Of a stretch of DNA of 64,000 bases, positions 52,006 through 61,778 are shown piece after piece. The notes under the pieces were generated by a model. It saw nothing but the letters and a program-made list of their open reading frames with translations. It made no database searches and had not been told where the DNA came from. Both the position numbers and the translations under genes were made by a program. Source of the DNA: Ideonella sp. MAG2 (lineage in GTDB: Bacteria; Pseudomonadota; Gammaproteobacteria; Burkholderiales; Burkholderiaceae_C); contig PTEU01000002.1 in NCBI GenBank assembly GCA_004359425.1, positions 912,789-976,788 on the forward strand, in the 5' to 3' direction. Each line of letters begins with the position of its first letter. Position 1 is the stretch's first letter.

Positions 52006-52707
52006 CTATGGCTGTCGCGGCAGCCAGCGCAGTGTTCTGAAACTTTCAGGGTCCAAAACTTCGACGCTGCCGCGCAGCAGCTTCAGCCTGCCGCTGCGTT
52101 CAAGGGCTTTGAGTTCGCGAGACAGCTTGGGCCGACTGACGCCGCAGCGCGCGGACAGGTGTTCATGCGTTGCCGCTATCAGCACTCGCCCATCCGGACG
52201 TAGCTCGGTCTCGTTGATGATGCGCGCAAGCGCTGCACAAACGCGGTCATGGGTGCCACGCGCCATCCAGTCCCGTTCACGGGCCTGCACTTCGCGCAAG
52301 CGCTGGGCGAGGAAGCGCACTGTCAGAACCATCAACTCAGCGCTGCCCAGCAGACACTGCTCAATGTCCCTGATGGGAACCCAGTGCGCTTCCAGGTCTT
52401 TGGAGACAACAAGGTCCACGTTGATCGCGGTGGTGCAGAACAAAGCGGAGGCGAAGGCCATCTCACCCGGGTTGAAGGTGATGGGGATGATGCTATGGCC
52501 ATCGTCGCCCAGGAAGTGGATGGCTTCTATGCAGCCGCGGTTGATGATGGGCAGTTGGGTCAGCGCATCGCCTGCACTGTGCAGAGTTTGCCCAGCGGCA
52601 GCTTGCCGAGGCGGAAACCGCTCCATGGGCAGGCAAGCCTTGAGCCGCAGCACGAGCTGGCGATTGAGCGCTCGGCTGGCAGACAGGTCGTGCTCAGGGG
52701 CAGGCAT
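52006..52707 (-). CDS. Crp/Fnr-family transcriptional regulator
   Basis: A 233-residue protein. An N-terminal cyclic-nucleotide-binding-like beta-roll (AAAGQTLHSAGDALTQLPIINRGCIEAIHFLGDDG, ITFNPGEMAFASALF) is joined by the dimer helix to a winged helix-turn-helix (ATHEHLSARCGVSRPKLSRELKALERSGRLKLLRGSVEVLD). No Fnr-type cysteine cluster is evident, so it is not an iron-sulfur oxygen sensor. It follows the second sulfatase by 47 bp on the same strand and probably regulates the sulfatase/transport genes. Confidence 0.9.
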   Translation of the reverse strand: MPAPEHDLSASRALNRQLVLRLKACLPMERFPPRQAAAGQTLHSAGDALTQLPIINRGCIEAIHFLGDDGHSIIPITFNPGEMAFASALFCTTAINVDLVVSKDLEAHWVPIRDIEQCLLGSAELMVLTVRFLAQRLREVQARERDWMARGTHDRVCAALARIINETELRPDGRVLIAATHEHLSARCGVSRPKLSRELKALERSGRLKLLRGSVEVLDPESFRTLRWLPRQP

Positions 52708-52754
52708 GCCAGAAGTATGTCCCAGTCTGGCCGCGCGGCGTGCCTTGCACCGGG

Positions 52755-54305
52755 CTATGCGGGGCCGACCGGTGCCGCCAGCGGCTGGCGCAGATCGCTT
52801 GGGCGAGACAGCAGGCGCTGCATCAGTTCCTCTCTCAGGCCCTTGCTCGCCGGGTCATCGAAGCGGTTGACACACTCATAGGGGTCGTTGGCCAGGTCAT
52901 ACAGCTCTCCCGCGCCTGTGCTCAACTCCAGCGTGAGTTTGGCGCTGCGGGTGCGCACACCGCGCAAGTCCAAGGCCACGCCACAGCGCGAAGGGCCCAG
53001 CCGCCATTCTGTGAAAGCATGATCGCGGGCCGCGCCGCCGCCTGCCTGGCCTTCCAGCAGCGGCCTCAGGCTTCGGCTGTGTGCGGCAGCAGCGTTGGCC
53101 GAGTTGGCATAGTCGGCAAAGGTTGCGGCCAAATCGATGGTGGAGACCGGCTCATGCACCACCTGCGCCGCCTTCACCGCAGGCCCGCGCACGATCAGAC
53201 CCACGCGCAGCAGGCCTTCGTAGAACATTGGCCCTTTGAGCATCAGCCCATGGTCTCCCAGCCATTCGCCATGGTCGGAGGTGAAGACCACCAAGGTGTT
53301 GTCGGCCAAGCCTTCGTCATGCAGGGTTTGCAAGAGGCGGCCGACCTGATGGTCGACCAAGGAGATCATGCCGTAGTAGTTGGCAATGATTTCGCGCAAC
53401 TGAGCGTCCGACTGCGGGGCCATGCGCGAATACTCTTCGCGCACCTTTCGGCTGGAGCCTTGTGGCACGTTCTCCATGGCCGCCCGGTGCCACCAAGGCC
53501 GCCGCTCTAGGTCGCGAATGCGGTGGGGCGGCAGATCAACGTCTTGTGGGCGGTGCTGCCAACACCAAGGTGCGGGGGCGTCGAAGGGGTGGTGCGGGTC
53601 GGCAAATGACAGCCAGGCGCAAAACGGCTTGCCAGCCCCCTCTCGCTGGCTGCGCGCCTGGGCTTGCAGGTAGGCCACACCGCGGTCACCCACCCAGGTG
53701 CTGTTGTGCCAGACGGTCGGCAGAGCCGAGTTGTGGGTCTGCGCAGCGCTGGGCAGCGGTTCAAGCCCTTGGCGGTATAGGCGGTCTTTCAGGTCGCCTT
53801 GGCCATCACGGTGATACCAGCGTTCATAGTGCAGCCCTCCGGGGCTGCGCTCGGGCAGCCAGTAGTTGTGGCCCAGTTGCATCAGCTCGACATGCTCAAA
53901 CCCCATGTACGGGCCGCACCAGTCATCGGCAAAGCGGTGAGAGCTCAATAGGTTTTCACACCGCCCTGTGGGCTCGGCCGAGTGGTTGCTGCTGAAGTGC
54001 GCCTTGCCAACAAAGGCCGTGTGGTAACCAGCGTGGCTGAGAGCCCCCCCGAAGCCACGCTGCGCCACGGCCTCGTCCAGGTCGATGCCGTTGTCGGCGG
54101 TGCCGTGGGTGAGCGGCAGCAAGCCGGTCAGCATGGAGGCGCGCGCCGGCATGCACACCACATTGGGCGTGATGCAGGCCGAAAAGCGGGTGCCTTGCTG
54201 TGCCAGCCCATCCAGGTGCGGCGTATGCACCCGGCGGCCCTCAAAGCCAAAGCAATCGCCCCGGTGCTGGTCGCTGGTGATGAGCAGAATGTTGGGAAGC
54301 GTCAC
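52755..54305 (-). CDS. Type I sulfatase
   Basis: A 516-residue sulfatase-family protein. Cys51 in VVCMPARASMLTGLLPLTHG is the formylglycine site. Metal-site segments are NILLITSDQHRGDCFGFEG and VFTSDHGEWLGDHGLMLKGPMFYEGLLRV. It has no signal peptide, so it is probably cytoplasmic. It lies between the Bug binding protein (10 bp upstream) and the Crp/Fnr gene on the same strand, which suggests one operon that takes up and desulfates an organosulfate. It is only distantly similar to the other sulfatase in this window. Confidence 0.93.
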   Translation of the reverse strand: MTLPNILLITSDQHRGDCFGFEGRRVHTPHLDGLAQQGTRFSACITPNVVCMPARASMLTGLLPLTHGTADNGIDLDEAVAQRGFGGALSHAGYHTAFVGKAHFSSNHSAEPTGRCENLLSSHRFADDWCGPYMGFEHVELMQLGHNYWLPERSPGGLHYERWYHRDGQGDLKDRLYRQGLEPLPSAAQTHNSALPTVWHNSTWVGDRGVAYLQAQARSQREGAGKPFCAWLSFADPHHPFDAPAPWCWQHRPQDVDLPPHRIRDLERRPWWHRAAMENVPQGSSRKVREEYSRMAPQSDAQLREIIANYYGMISLVDHQVGRLLQTLHDEGLADNTLVVFTSDHGEWLGDHGLMLKGPMFYEGLLRVGLIVRGPAVKAAQVVHEPVSTIDLAATFADYANSANAAAAHSRSLRPLLEGQAGGGAARDHAFTEWRLGPSRCGVALDLRGVRTRSAKLTLELSTGAGELYDLANDPYECVNRFDDPASKGLREELMQRLLSRPSDLRQPLAAPVGPA

Positions 54306-54315
54306 AGGCTTGTGG

Positions 54316-55299
54316 TCAGTCTTCAGACTTGTAGCCCGTGGTCTTGACGATGTCCGCCCACTGCCTGGTTTCTGCGGCCAGACGTGCGGCGATCGCCTCT
54401 TGGCTCAATGCCAGCACGTCGTACTCGGCCGCCACCAGCGCTGCCTTGACCTTGGGGTTGGAGACAGCCGTCGTCAGCGCGGTGGCCAACTCCTTTTGCA
54501 CCGCCATAGGCGTTTTGGCCGGTGCCACCCAGACAAAGCTCTCTGCAATGGTTAAGGGCGGGAAGCCCGCCTCCTTGAAGGTGGGCACGTCCGGGAGTGC
54601 CGCGTTGCGTGTGCTGCCGGAGTGCGCCAGGATTCTCACCTTGCCACCCTTGTGGGCGCTGAGCAGGTTGGGCAGCGTCGTCATCAAGGCCGGGAGTGAG
54701 CCGCCCATCGCGTCGCTCAAGGCCGGGGCACCACCGCGATAGGGAATGTGCTGAAACTCGAACTTGGCCAAATGGCCCAATTGCACCCCAATAAAGTGCA
54801 TGGCCGTGCCCGCGCCGGGGGAGCCGAACTGGGCTTTGCTGGGGTTGGCCTTGGCCCAGGCGATGAACTCGGCCAAGGTCTTGACCGGTGCCCCTGGGCC
54901 AACAGCCAGTGCGAACTCGAACTCTGTGGCGGTGCCCAGCAAGGCAAAGTCCGACAGGCGGTAACGCAGCTTAGGGTAGATGTGTGGGTAGATAGTCAGG
55001 TTGCCGCCCGGCATCAGCATGATGGTGCTGCCATCTGCAGGCCCCGCCAGCAAGGCGTCGGCCGCCAGTCGGCCGCCCGCACCCGCCTTGTTGTCCACCA
55101 CAGCGGTATAGCCCAGCTCACGCAGGCCTTCGCCCACGGCGCGCGCCACGGTGTCAGGCGCACCGCCCGCTGGAAACCCGATGAGTACATTGAGCCTCTT
55201 ACCCGTCTGGGCATGCGCCAGAGGCATCAGCAGTGGCGTGGTTGCGGCGGCGGCCAGGGCAGCCAGTTGCTGCAGATGGAGACGACGATAGGGGTTCAT
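54316..55299 (-). CDS. Bug-family (TctC) periplasmic binding protein
   Basis: A 327-residue tripartite tricarboxylate transporter receptor. It has a signal peptide (LQQLAALAAAATTPLLMPLAHA), then LIGFPAGGAPDTVARAVGEGLRELGYTAVVDNKAGAGGRLAADALL, FGSPGAGTAMHFIGVQLGHLAKFEFQHIPYRGGAPALSDAMGG and a C-terminal helix region. These proteins are hugely expanded in Burkholderiales and bind carboxylate or related ligands. The link to two sulfatases and a porin suggests an organosulfate ligand, which is inference. The start MNPYRR at 55299 is preferred over an upstream ATG. Confidence 0.93.
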   Translation of the reverse strand: MNPYRRLHLQQLAALAAAATTPLLMPLAHAQTGKRLNVLIGFPAGGAPDTVARAVGEGLRELGYTAVVDNKAGAGGRLAADALLAGPADGSTIMLMPGGNLTIYPHIYPKLRYRLSDFALLGTATEFEFALAVGPGAPVKTLAEFIAWAKANPSKAQFGSPGAGTAMHFIGVQLGHLAKFEFQHIPYRGGAPALSDAMGGSLPALMTTLPNLLSAHKGGKVRILAHSGSTRNAALPDVPTFKEAGFPPLTIAESFVWVAPAKTPMAVQKELATALTTAVSNPKVKAALVAAEYDVLALSQEAIAARLAAETRQWADIVKTTGYKSED

Positions 55300-55331
55300 A
55301 CGCGCGTTCCTGTAGAGGGAGGGACTATGCA

Positions 55332-56441
55332 TCAGAAGTTGTGGCGCACACCCTGGACCAAGCCGGTGGTGTCAACACCGGCCGCTGCGGGCAGGGCCAC
55401 GGTGCGCGATGAGGACTCGAGCGCAAAGCGCGCTGCGCTGTTGTTGTCCATGCGGCCAAAGCTGCCATACAAGTTGGTGCGCTTGGACAGCGGGTACGTA
55501 TAGGACGCAGCGATCAGGGTCGCTTGCGGGTTCGCTCCTGTGGACACCGTGGTCGATAGCCGCCCGCCGTTGAATCGAAGCTCACCGCCTCCCCACTTGA
55601 GCAAGGTGCCCAACCACCAACTGGTTCGCACACCAGCGCTGGCCGTATCAGGCCCTGCCGGATCTTGCCGATTCAGGCCGCCAGCCAGACTGAAGCCCGC
55701 CAAGTCGTACTGGGCAGATGCCCCGCTGTAAGTGCTGCTGGCGGAAGTGCTGCTGCCAGCAGGAAATACATCGCGACGGCTCAAATGGTAGGCACCCGCA
55801 AACAGCGGCCCGGCCCGATATTCACCTGACAGGCCGACGATACGTCCTGCGTCCTTGGGCGGTGTCGTGCTGCCATTGCCAAAGCTGTACACCGCACGCA
55901 GCATGAACCCACCGAGATCAGGCGAGTGGTAGGTCAAACCGCTGGCGGCACGCAAAAATCCCGAAGGGCCCAACTGCGAGTAGGTGCCCGCGTTTCCGTG
56001 CAGCCCGAGGCGGTTCACATCGCCCTGCAATTGCACCCAGAAGGCGGGCGTGTAGGTCCGACCCACACGCACTTCGCCCCAGGCTCCGGCCAGGCCCACA
56101 TAGGCGTCGCGGCCCCAGAAGGCAGCGCCTGTCTGAGCACCCGTATGGAGATCAAAGCCGTGTTCGATGACCGCATTGACGCGCAAGCCACCGCCGAGGT
56201 CTTCGCGAACCCGAATGCCCAGACGACTGGCCGCATTCGAGCCTGTGACGATGCCCTTGGCGCTGGCACTGGCCACCGTAGCAGTAGCGCTGGTGCGGGC
56301 GTATTCCAGGCCACCATCAATCACGCCGTAGAGGGTGACTTGGCTGCCCGATTGAGCCAGCACGCCAGTGGCCAAGACCCCAGTGGCCAATGCGACAGCA
56401 AGGCGGCGAAAAGGGCGCGGCGTGGTGGTCTTCATGGTCAT
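55332..56441 (-). CDS. Gram-negative porin
   Basis: A 369-residue outer-membrane porin of the Burkholderiales type. A signal peptide (FRRLAVALATGVLATGVLAQ) is followed by SQVTLYGVIDGGLEYA, SRLGIRVREDLGGGLRVNAVIEHGF, VGLAGAWGEVRVGR and a final VQGVRHNF with terminal Phe. It forms a trimeric 16-strand channel for small hydrophilic solutes. It lies 32 bp upstream of the Bug protein gene and would give the cluster's substrate its entry. ATG codons at 56441 and 56435 are both possible starts. Confidence 0.93.
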   Translation of the reverse strand: MTMKTTTPRPFRRLAVALATGVLATGVLAQSGSQVTLYGVIDGGLEYARTSATATVASASAKGIVTGSNAASRLGIRVREDLGGGLRVNAVIEHGFDLHTGAQTGAAFWGRDAYVGLAGAWGEVRVGRTYTPAFWVQLQGDVNRLGLHGNAGTYSQLGPSGFLRAASGLTYHSPDLGGFMLRAVYSFGNGSTTPPKDAGRIVGLSGEYRAGPLFAGAYHLSRRDVFPAGSSTSASSTYSGASAQYDLAGFSLAGGLNRQDPAGPDTASAGVRTSWWLGTLLKWGGGELRFNGGRLSTTVSTGANPQATLIAASYTYPLSKRTNLYGSFGRMDNNSAARFALESSSRTVALPAAAGVDTTGLVQGVRHNF

Positions 56442-56643
56442 GGTCGTCTCGCGGGCAAATGCAACTTTGTGGGGTCGGGTTGACCATTTTTCAGGCTCAG
56501 ATCGGGCCTGACAGTTACCGCGGGCACAAAGAACAGCCGCACCGGGAAAACCCCTGGGCGACGGTCTGACTGAAGCGATGAGCATCGGCTTTGGATGCGG
56601 CGCTCCCGGATAATCCGGCCTCCAGCCCCACCCGGAGACCCCA

Positions 56644-56880
56644 TTGAAAACCTACGACGTCGAGGTGCAACGCCTCAAAGCCATGCGGCATGACCACGGC
56701 ATGATCGAGATCGCGGTGGATGCGCTGGTGCAGCCCCGCCCTCTGCGCGACGAAGGCACACCCACCAGCGTGGTGCGGATTCCGGTGGAGCACGCGCGCT
56801 CTCTGCTGCTGCTGCTGAAGCAGCAGATCACCGAGCTGGACAAGCTCAACCCACGCAGCCGCCGCTCGGGCCGCTGCTGA
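56644..56880 (+). CDS. Small conserved-looking hypothetical protein
   Basis: A 78-residue protein beginning at TTG with GGAG eight bases upstream (KTYDVEVQRLKAMRHDHGMIEIAVDALVQPRP). It ends with a Leu-rich helix ARSLLLLLKQQITELDKL. No family is recognised, but coding character is good, and it lies 9 bp before paiB on the same strand. It could be a small DNA- or protein-binding factor; nothing specific can be assigned. Confidence 0.6.
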   Translation: MKTYDVEVQRLKAMRHDHGMIEIAVDALVQPRPLRDEGTPTSVVRIPVEHARSLLLLLKQQITELDKLNPRSRRSGRC

Positions 56881-56889
56881 GGGTCAGCC

Positions 56890-57519
56890 ATGTACACCCC
56901 GGCGCACTTCGCTCTGGACGACCTCGCTCATCAACACGCGCTGATGCGAGCCCACCCGCTGGGCGTACTCATCACCCACGGCCCGCAAGGGCTAGACGCC
57001 AACCACCTGCCCTTTGACCTGGACCCGGCCACGGGGCCGCTGGGCACGCTGCGCGCCCATGTGGCGCGCGCCAACCCGCTGTGGCAGGAATGCGCCGCAG
57101 GCGCCGATGTGCTGGTGGTATTTCGCAGCGTGGCGGGCTATATCTCGCCCAACTGGTATCCCAGCAAGCACGTGGCTCACCGCCAAGTGCCCACCTGGAA
57201 CTACGAAGTGGTGCATGCCCACGGCCGCTTGACGGTGCGTGATGATGTGCGTTATGTGCGCGGCCTGGTGGCCCGCCTGACCCGCACCCACGAGGCCAGC
57301 GAAAGGCTGCCCTGGAAGATGGGCGCAGCGCCCAGCGACTACCTAGATGCGATGCTGGCCAATATCGTCGGGCTGGAGATTGCCATCACGCGGCTGGAGG
57401 GCAAATCCAAGCTCAGCCAGAACAAAGACGCGCTGGACCGCTCCACCGCCGCAGCGGCGCTGGACGAGCGGGGCCATACGGGCTTGGCCCAGGCGATGCG
57501 CCGGGCCTCAAACCCATGA
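56890..57519 (+). CDS. paiB: PaiB-type FMN-binding negative regulator
   Basis: A 209-residue protein with the PaiB signature: MYTPAHFALDDLAHQHALMRAHPLGVLITHG, ANHLPFDLDP, GTLRAHVARANPLWQEC, ADVLVVFRSVAGYISPNWYPSKHVAHRQVPTWNYEVVHAHGRL and LSQNKDALDR. The split-barrel fold binds FMN. In Bacillus, PaiB acts with the acetyltransferase PaiA on sporulation and protease genes; in proteobacteria its role is unclear. A small hypothetical gene lies directly upstream. Confidence 0.92.
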   Translation: MYTPAHFALDDLAHQHALMRAHPLGVLITHGPQGLDANHLPFDLDPATGPLGTLRAHVARANPLWQECAAGADVLVVFRSVAGYISPNWYPSKHVAHRQVPTWNYEVVHAHGRLTVRDDVRYVRGLVARLTRTHEASERLPWKMGAAPSDYLDAMLANIVGLEIAITRLEGKSKLSQNKDALDRSTAAAALDERGHTGLAQAMRRASNP

Positions 57520-57534
57520 GTGGCGCGGCGCTCG

Positions 57535-57945
57535 CTAAGCGCTGTGCTGCTCCTGAGCCTCAATAAAGGCCCGCCGAAAACCCATGGGTTCTGAAATGCC
57601 CGCCAAAGGCGCATGGGCAGTGCCGGTGCCCGAGATGATCAAAGTGCCGAAACCGAACACACGGCCCAGCAAGCCCTGCTCAACCTGGATGCTCTCGACC
57701 TTGTTGAGGTTGATCTCTACCGTGCTGCGGCGGATAAAGCCATGCTTGACGATGACGCGCTTGGTGGTTACCGCCAACTCGGTAGACTTGTAGCGCACAT
57801 AGGCCATGCCCAGCAGCACCAGGCCCACAGCCACGGGTGTCAACAGCACGCCAAAGAAGATAAGGTGCCACATGGACCACAGGCTGATGTGGCCCTCATG
57901 CAAAACTTGTTCGTCTTTGACCAGGGCACCTTCGATATAGGACAT
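57535..57945 (-). CDS. Bacterial PH-domain membrane protein
   Basis: A 136-residue protein. Two hydrophobic segments (LWSMWHLIFFGVLLTPVAVGLVLLGMAYVRY) are followed by a YdbT/DUF304-type PH domain: TELAVTTKRVIVKHGFIRRSTVEINLNKVESIQVEQGLLGRVFGFGTLIISGTG. Proteins of this form sit in the inner membrane; their function is poorly known. It is convergent with paiB. Confidence 0.9.
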   Translation of the reverse strand: MSYIEGALVKDEQVLHEGHISLWSMWHLIFFGVLLTPVAVGLVLLGMAYVRYKSTELAVTTKRVIVKHGFIRRSTVEINLNKVESIQVEQGLLGRVFGFGTLIISGTGTAHAPLAGISEPMGFRRAFIEAQEQHSA

Positions 57946-58007
57946 GGGCGGGCTCTCGCGGCTTGCAAAACAAACGAGTATAGAGAGCCGCTGCGCTGAC
58001 AGGCCCT

Positions 58008-58376
58008 CTACGACATGGAATGCAAGCCCACCTTATTGCCCTCGGTGTCGATGAAGTGGGCAAAGTAGCCAAAGTTGTTGCCGATCTCGGTCTTGGGCAC
58101 CACCACCGTGCCACCGGCCGCCACGGCCCGCGCCAGCATGGGGGCCAGGTCATCGCCCCCGTTCAGGTAGACCAGCGTGCCGTTTTGCGCGGGCACGCCG
58201 CCCTCGCCATACACGATGGCCCCACCCACAGACTCATGGTCGGTGCCCAGCATGCCCAGGGTCATCGGGCCCATCACAAAAGGCTCGATGTGAATGCCCA
58301 ACACGGCTTCGTAAAAGCGCTGCGCACGGGGGAAATCAGTGACGGGAATCTCAAACCAATTCAAGGCGTGTGGCAT
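58008..58376 (-). CDS. VOC-family (glyoxalase-like) protein
   Basis: A 122-residue protein of the vicinal oxygen chelate superfamily: NWFEIPVTDFPRAQRFYEAVLGI, then TLVYLNGGDDLAPMLARAVAAGGTVVVPKTEIGNNFGYFAHFIDTEGNKVGLHS. The metal-ligand pattern (Glu near the start, Glu/His at the end) is only partly kept. Relatives include bleomycin-resistance and glyoxalase-like enzymes; the substrate is unknown. The start MPHALNW at 58376 is preferred, since the upstream extension has no VOC homology. Confidence 0.9.
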   Translation of the reverse strand: MPHALNWFEIPVTDFPRAQRFYEAVLGIHIEPFVMGPMTLGMLGTDHESVGGAIVYGEGGVPAQNGTLVYLNGGDDLAPMLARAVAAGGTVVVPKTEIGNNFGYFAHFIDTEGNKVGLHSMS

Positions 58377-58555
58377 GGGGTCGGTCTCCTCAAGAAAGCT
58401 CGGCACCGGGCCAAAAGGGCTGGCTCGCTGACGCTGCCATCGGGCCACCATACGCTGGCCGTTCACGGCGATCAAGCTCGGTATCCCTGAGCGATAGAGG
58501 CGTTTGCAAGGCAGAAGCTTGTATACGATAGCCGTCCCAACCACTAGGAGGAACC

Positions 58556-59239
<684 letters not shown>

Positions 59240-59263
59240 GGCCGAGGCTGGGTTGGGTGCGGG

Positions 59264-60349
59264 TCACCCTGGGGCGTTGACCTTGGTGATCTGCCGTCTC
59301 GCCCTCACCTCATACTCCAGCCCTTCTTCGTCCTTGTCGGCGCGTCGAACTCGCAGCCTGTTCAACAGGCCGTCTTTGCGGTCGTAACGGCCAAACCAGC
59401 TGATGAGTTGTGCCACATGGCAGTGGCCTTGCCACCAAAAGGGAAAGTCGGCCACGGTTTCAATGCTGTAGTGGCCTGGGCCAAAGCCAGCGTAGCGGGC
59501 CCGTTCTTCCTCGCTGGCCCCTGCGGGCGCGGGGCAGGCCTGAGGCAGGGCTTGGGTGGGGCGCTCGGTGACATAGCGGGCCAGCGCGCGCTCGAGGGTG
59601 CTCTGCAAGGCGGGGCTGAGGTCGACCCGGCGCTGCTGGCCCTCGGGCCCAAAGGTCTGACGGCGCGGCACCGAGAACTGGTAGCGATAGTGGACGCTGA
59701 GGGTGGCAACACCTGAAGGGTGTGCGGTCGGGCGCAGCAGAGTGATCTGGTCTTGGCCGAAGCTGCCATCCACATAGGCGATGTAGAAGCGGCCTTGGAG
59801 ACGAACCATCTGGTACCACTGGTTGGCACCACGGTCATTGGTCGAGAACAACTCCTGGCTGTCCTCTTCGTTCGGTTTGACCTTGGCCTTAGCTCCTGCT
59901 CCTGCAGAAGGCATCACAAAGCCTTGCCCCACCCGCTTATAAGCGCTGTAATACGTGAACAAACCCGTGCCACCGATATAGGTGCGCTGCAGTGCATCGC
60001 GCCGCCCGTCTTCATCCATGTCGATGAGCACATAGCTGCTGCAGCCAAATTCACCGGGCTGCGGCATGATGGAGCGCCGCAAGGCTTGCCACTCGTCGTC
60101 GGTCACCTCCGCAGGTTTGCGCACCGGCCAGGCGCAACTCTCGGGGTCAGATTCGTCCTTGCGCTTCGTGTCGACCTTCACCGCCCCCGGGGCCGCCAAG
60201 GCACTCAGCGCGCTCTCTAACGCAAACTCTTTGTCCTTGAGCATCTGCGTCTGAATGGCATTGACCAGCACGGCCACATCGGCAGCGGCGTGGTCTGCCG
60301 CTTGAAGCGGCCCAACGGCCAACGTCATGGTCAGCACCATCCACGGCAT
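59264..60349 (-). CDS. Unrecognised exported protein
   Basis: A 361-residue protein from Met 60349, with a hydrophobic start MPWMVLTMTLAVGPLQAADH that looks like a signal peptide. It lacks the usual basic residues, so an upstream non-ATG start (…RRGFTSPAKCL) is possible. Segments such as FGCSSYVLIDMDEDGRRDALQRTYIGGTGLFTYYSAYKR suggest a calcium-type or FG-GAP-like strand-loop (DMDEDG). The rest is beta-rich with two Cys-containing motifs. I do not recognise a family or partner genes. Confidence 0.62.
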   Translation of the reverse strand: MPWMVLTMTLAVGPLQAADHAAADVAVLVNAIQTQMLKDKEFALESALSALAAPGAVKVDTKRKDESDPESCAWPVRKPAEVTDDEWQALRRSIMPQPGEFGCSSYVLIDMDEDGRRDALQRTYIGGTGLFTYYSAYKRVGQGFVMPSAGAGAKAKVKPNEEDSQELFSTNDRGANQWYQMVRLQGRFYIAYVDGSFGQDQITLLRPTAHPSGVATLSVHYRYQFSVPRRQTFGPEGQQRRVDLSPALQSTLERALARYVTERPTQALPQACPAPAGASEEERARYAGFGPGHYSIETVADFPFWWQGHCHVAQLISWFGRYDRKDGLLNRLRVRRADKDEEGLEYEVRARRQITKVNAPG

Positions 60350-60571
60350 CAAGCACTTGGCTGGCGAGGTGAATCCGCGCCGATGGTGGTCTGTATTGGG
60401 CCGAAGCACTGATGCTGAACGCAGCACAGGGAAGCATTCAGACCAACGGGGCCAAGACAAGGGTTGGAGGGGCGGTGGTGTCAGCAGCATCGATGAAGCA
60501 AGAGGCCGAGAGAGCGCAACAGGGTTGCGGGCGAGATTGTCCCTTCACCGCTCAAACTTTGAACCGCAACT

Positions 60572-61147
60572 TCAGACGCGCATGCCCACCCAGATCACCC
60601 ACTCCGTCGAGGATGAAACCATCGACGAGAGCATCTTCAAACCCAATCCGCTGCGCTGCACATTCGCGGCTGACTTGTCGTGATGGCTCTTCTCGTCCGC
60701 CACGATGGACGAAATCGCAGCGATGGCATGGGTGTCCATGCCCTGCAAGGCCTCGACTTGATGCTCAAGATGGCTCAGAACCACCCGCTCAATAGCCACC
60801 GTAGTCACCATGGTGGCGTTGCGACCGAGCAATCCCGTCACCAGGCCCAAGACGAAACCCCCGAGAGAACAGAGCCAGTAGCTACGGCAACGGCGCTCAC
60901 CTCGACGCTGCAGTTCGGCCCAGAACGTCGCTCGGTGCGATTGCTCGTGCGACTTGAACTCGGCCAATGTCGGCGTCAGATCCGGAGCGGTCAGGCGCGC
61001 CATGAAGATCTGCCCGCTATAGATGCAAATGGCACCTTGCTCACCCGCATGGTTGACCTTGAGGAACCGCGTCCCGAGTGATTGGCCAGCGCCCACGTTC
61101 AGCCGTCCTTCATGAATGAGAGCGGCCAAGTGTAGAACCAGCTTCAA
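60572..61147 (-). CDS. Coq7-type demethoxyubiquinone hydroxylase-like protein
   Basis: A 191-residue ferritin-like di-iron protein. The carboxylate/His ligands appear in RFLKVNHAGEQGAICIYSGQ, EFKSHEQSHRATFWAEL, VERVVLSHLEHQVEAL and IVADEKSHHDKSA. A hydrophobic segment SLGGFVLGLVTGLLG would dip into the membrane. Coq7 hydroxylates demethoxyubiquinol in the penultimate step of ubiquinone synthesis. The C-terminal 25 residues are unlike the family, so either a divergent paralogue or a slightly altered end is possible. It follows the SH3b/PASTA operon on the same strand by 23 bp. Confidence 0.82.
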   Translation of the reverse strand: MKLVLHLAALIHEGRLNVGAGQSLGTRFLKVNHAGEQGAICIYSGQIFMARLTAPDLTPTLAEFKSHEQSHRATFWAELQRRGERRCRSYWLCSLGGFVLGLVTGLLGRNATMVTTVAIERVVLSHLEHQVEALQGMDTHAIAAISSIVADEKSHHDKSAANVQRSGLGLKMLSSMVSSSTEWVIWVGMRV

Positions 61148-61170
61148 GCTTCAGGTGCCTCAAGGCACGC

Positions 61171-61767
61171 TCAAGGCACCCCCTTCAACCTCGACCCATG
61201 CACCCAGCCGGTTTGGCCTTCAGGGGTGCGGACCAGCCACCAGCCGTCTTCTTCGCGCAGGCGCTCCAAGCCTTGGCCTTGGGGCAGGCGGGTGATGATG
61301 GCGCTGCGGGTGCCGGGTGCAGCGCGCAGGTTGCTGAAGCCGTCGGGGTCGTGGATGAACACCCTGCGGCCGCTAGCGAGCGGCGTGGCCAAAACCTGCG
61401 AGGCAGCCTCAAAGTGCGGCACCAGCACGCGTGGAGGCACGGGGTGGGGTGCAGGTACAGGTGCAGGTGCAGGTGCCGGCGTGGGCGCTGGTGTCGGGGC
61501 GGTGGCTGGCGGAGCAGCAGTTGAAGCCGCCTGGGCGGGGCTGGAGGCGGTGGTGCCGGTGACCAGCACCGGGCTGGGTGTGCGCAAGGCCACAAACAGG
61601 CTGGTGGCCGCTGTGATCACGGTGGCTATGCCTGTGAGGATGCCGGGCAGAGAGCGCCAAAAGGTCGGTGCGGCGGCGGCGGCACCCTCCGCAGTGTCAG
61701 GATGCTCGGCGTCTGCGGCCGTGAGTGGCCCGGCTTCGGGGCCGGGCGGGGTGGTGGGGGTGGGCAT
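61171..61767 (-). CDS. Membrane-anchored SH3b protein
   Basis: A 198-residue protein. An acidic N-terminus precedes one membrane segment (LPGILTGIATVITAATSLFVALRT), then an Ala-Pro linker (residues about 75-110, APTPAPTPAPAPAP type) and a C-terminal bacterial SH3 domain (GFSNLRAAPGTRSAIITRLPQGQGLERLREEDGWWLVRTPEGQTGWVHGSRL). SH3b domains bind peptidoglycan peptides or proteins. It is 11 bp downstream of a PASTA-domain gene on the same strand, so it is the membrane-linked part of that operon. Confidence 0.8.
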   Translation of the reverse strand: MPTPTTPPGPEAGPLTAADAEHPDTAEGAAAAAPTFWRSLPGILTGIATVITAATSLFVALRTPSPVLVTGTTASSPAQAASTAAPPATAPTPAPTPAPAPAPVPAPHPVPPRVLVPHFEAASQVLATPLASGRRVFIHDPDGFSNLRAAPGTRSAIITRLPQGQGLERLREEDGWWLVRTPEGQTGWVHGSRLKGVP

Positions 61768-61778
61768 CCGTCAGGCCC

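Noticed and set aside
60412-60795. Plus-strand frames opposite the Coq7-like gene
   Set aside because: The di-iron motifs on the minus strand identify the real gene.
61430-61540. GCAGGTGCAGGTGC-type repeats as a possible CRISPR or minisatellite
   Set aside because: They encode the Ala-Pro linker of the SH3b protein; no spacers or conserved repeat unit.
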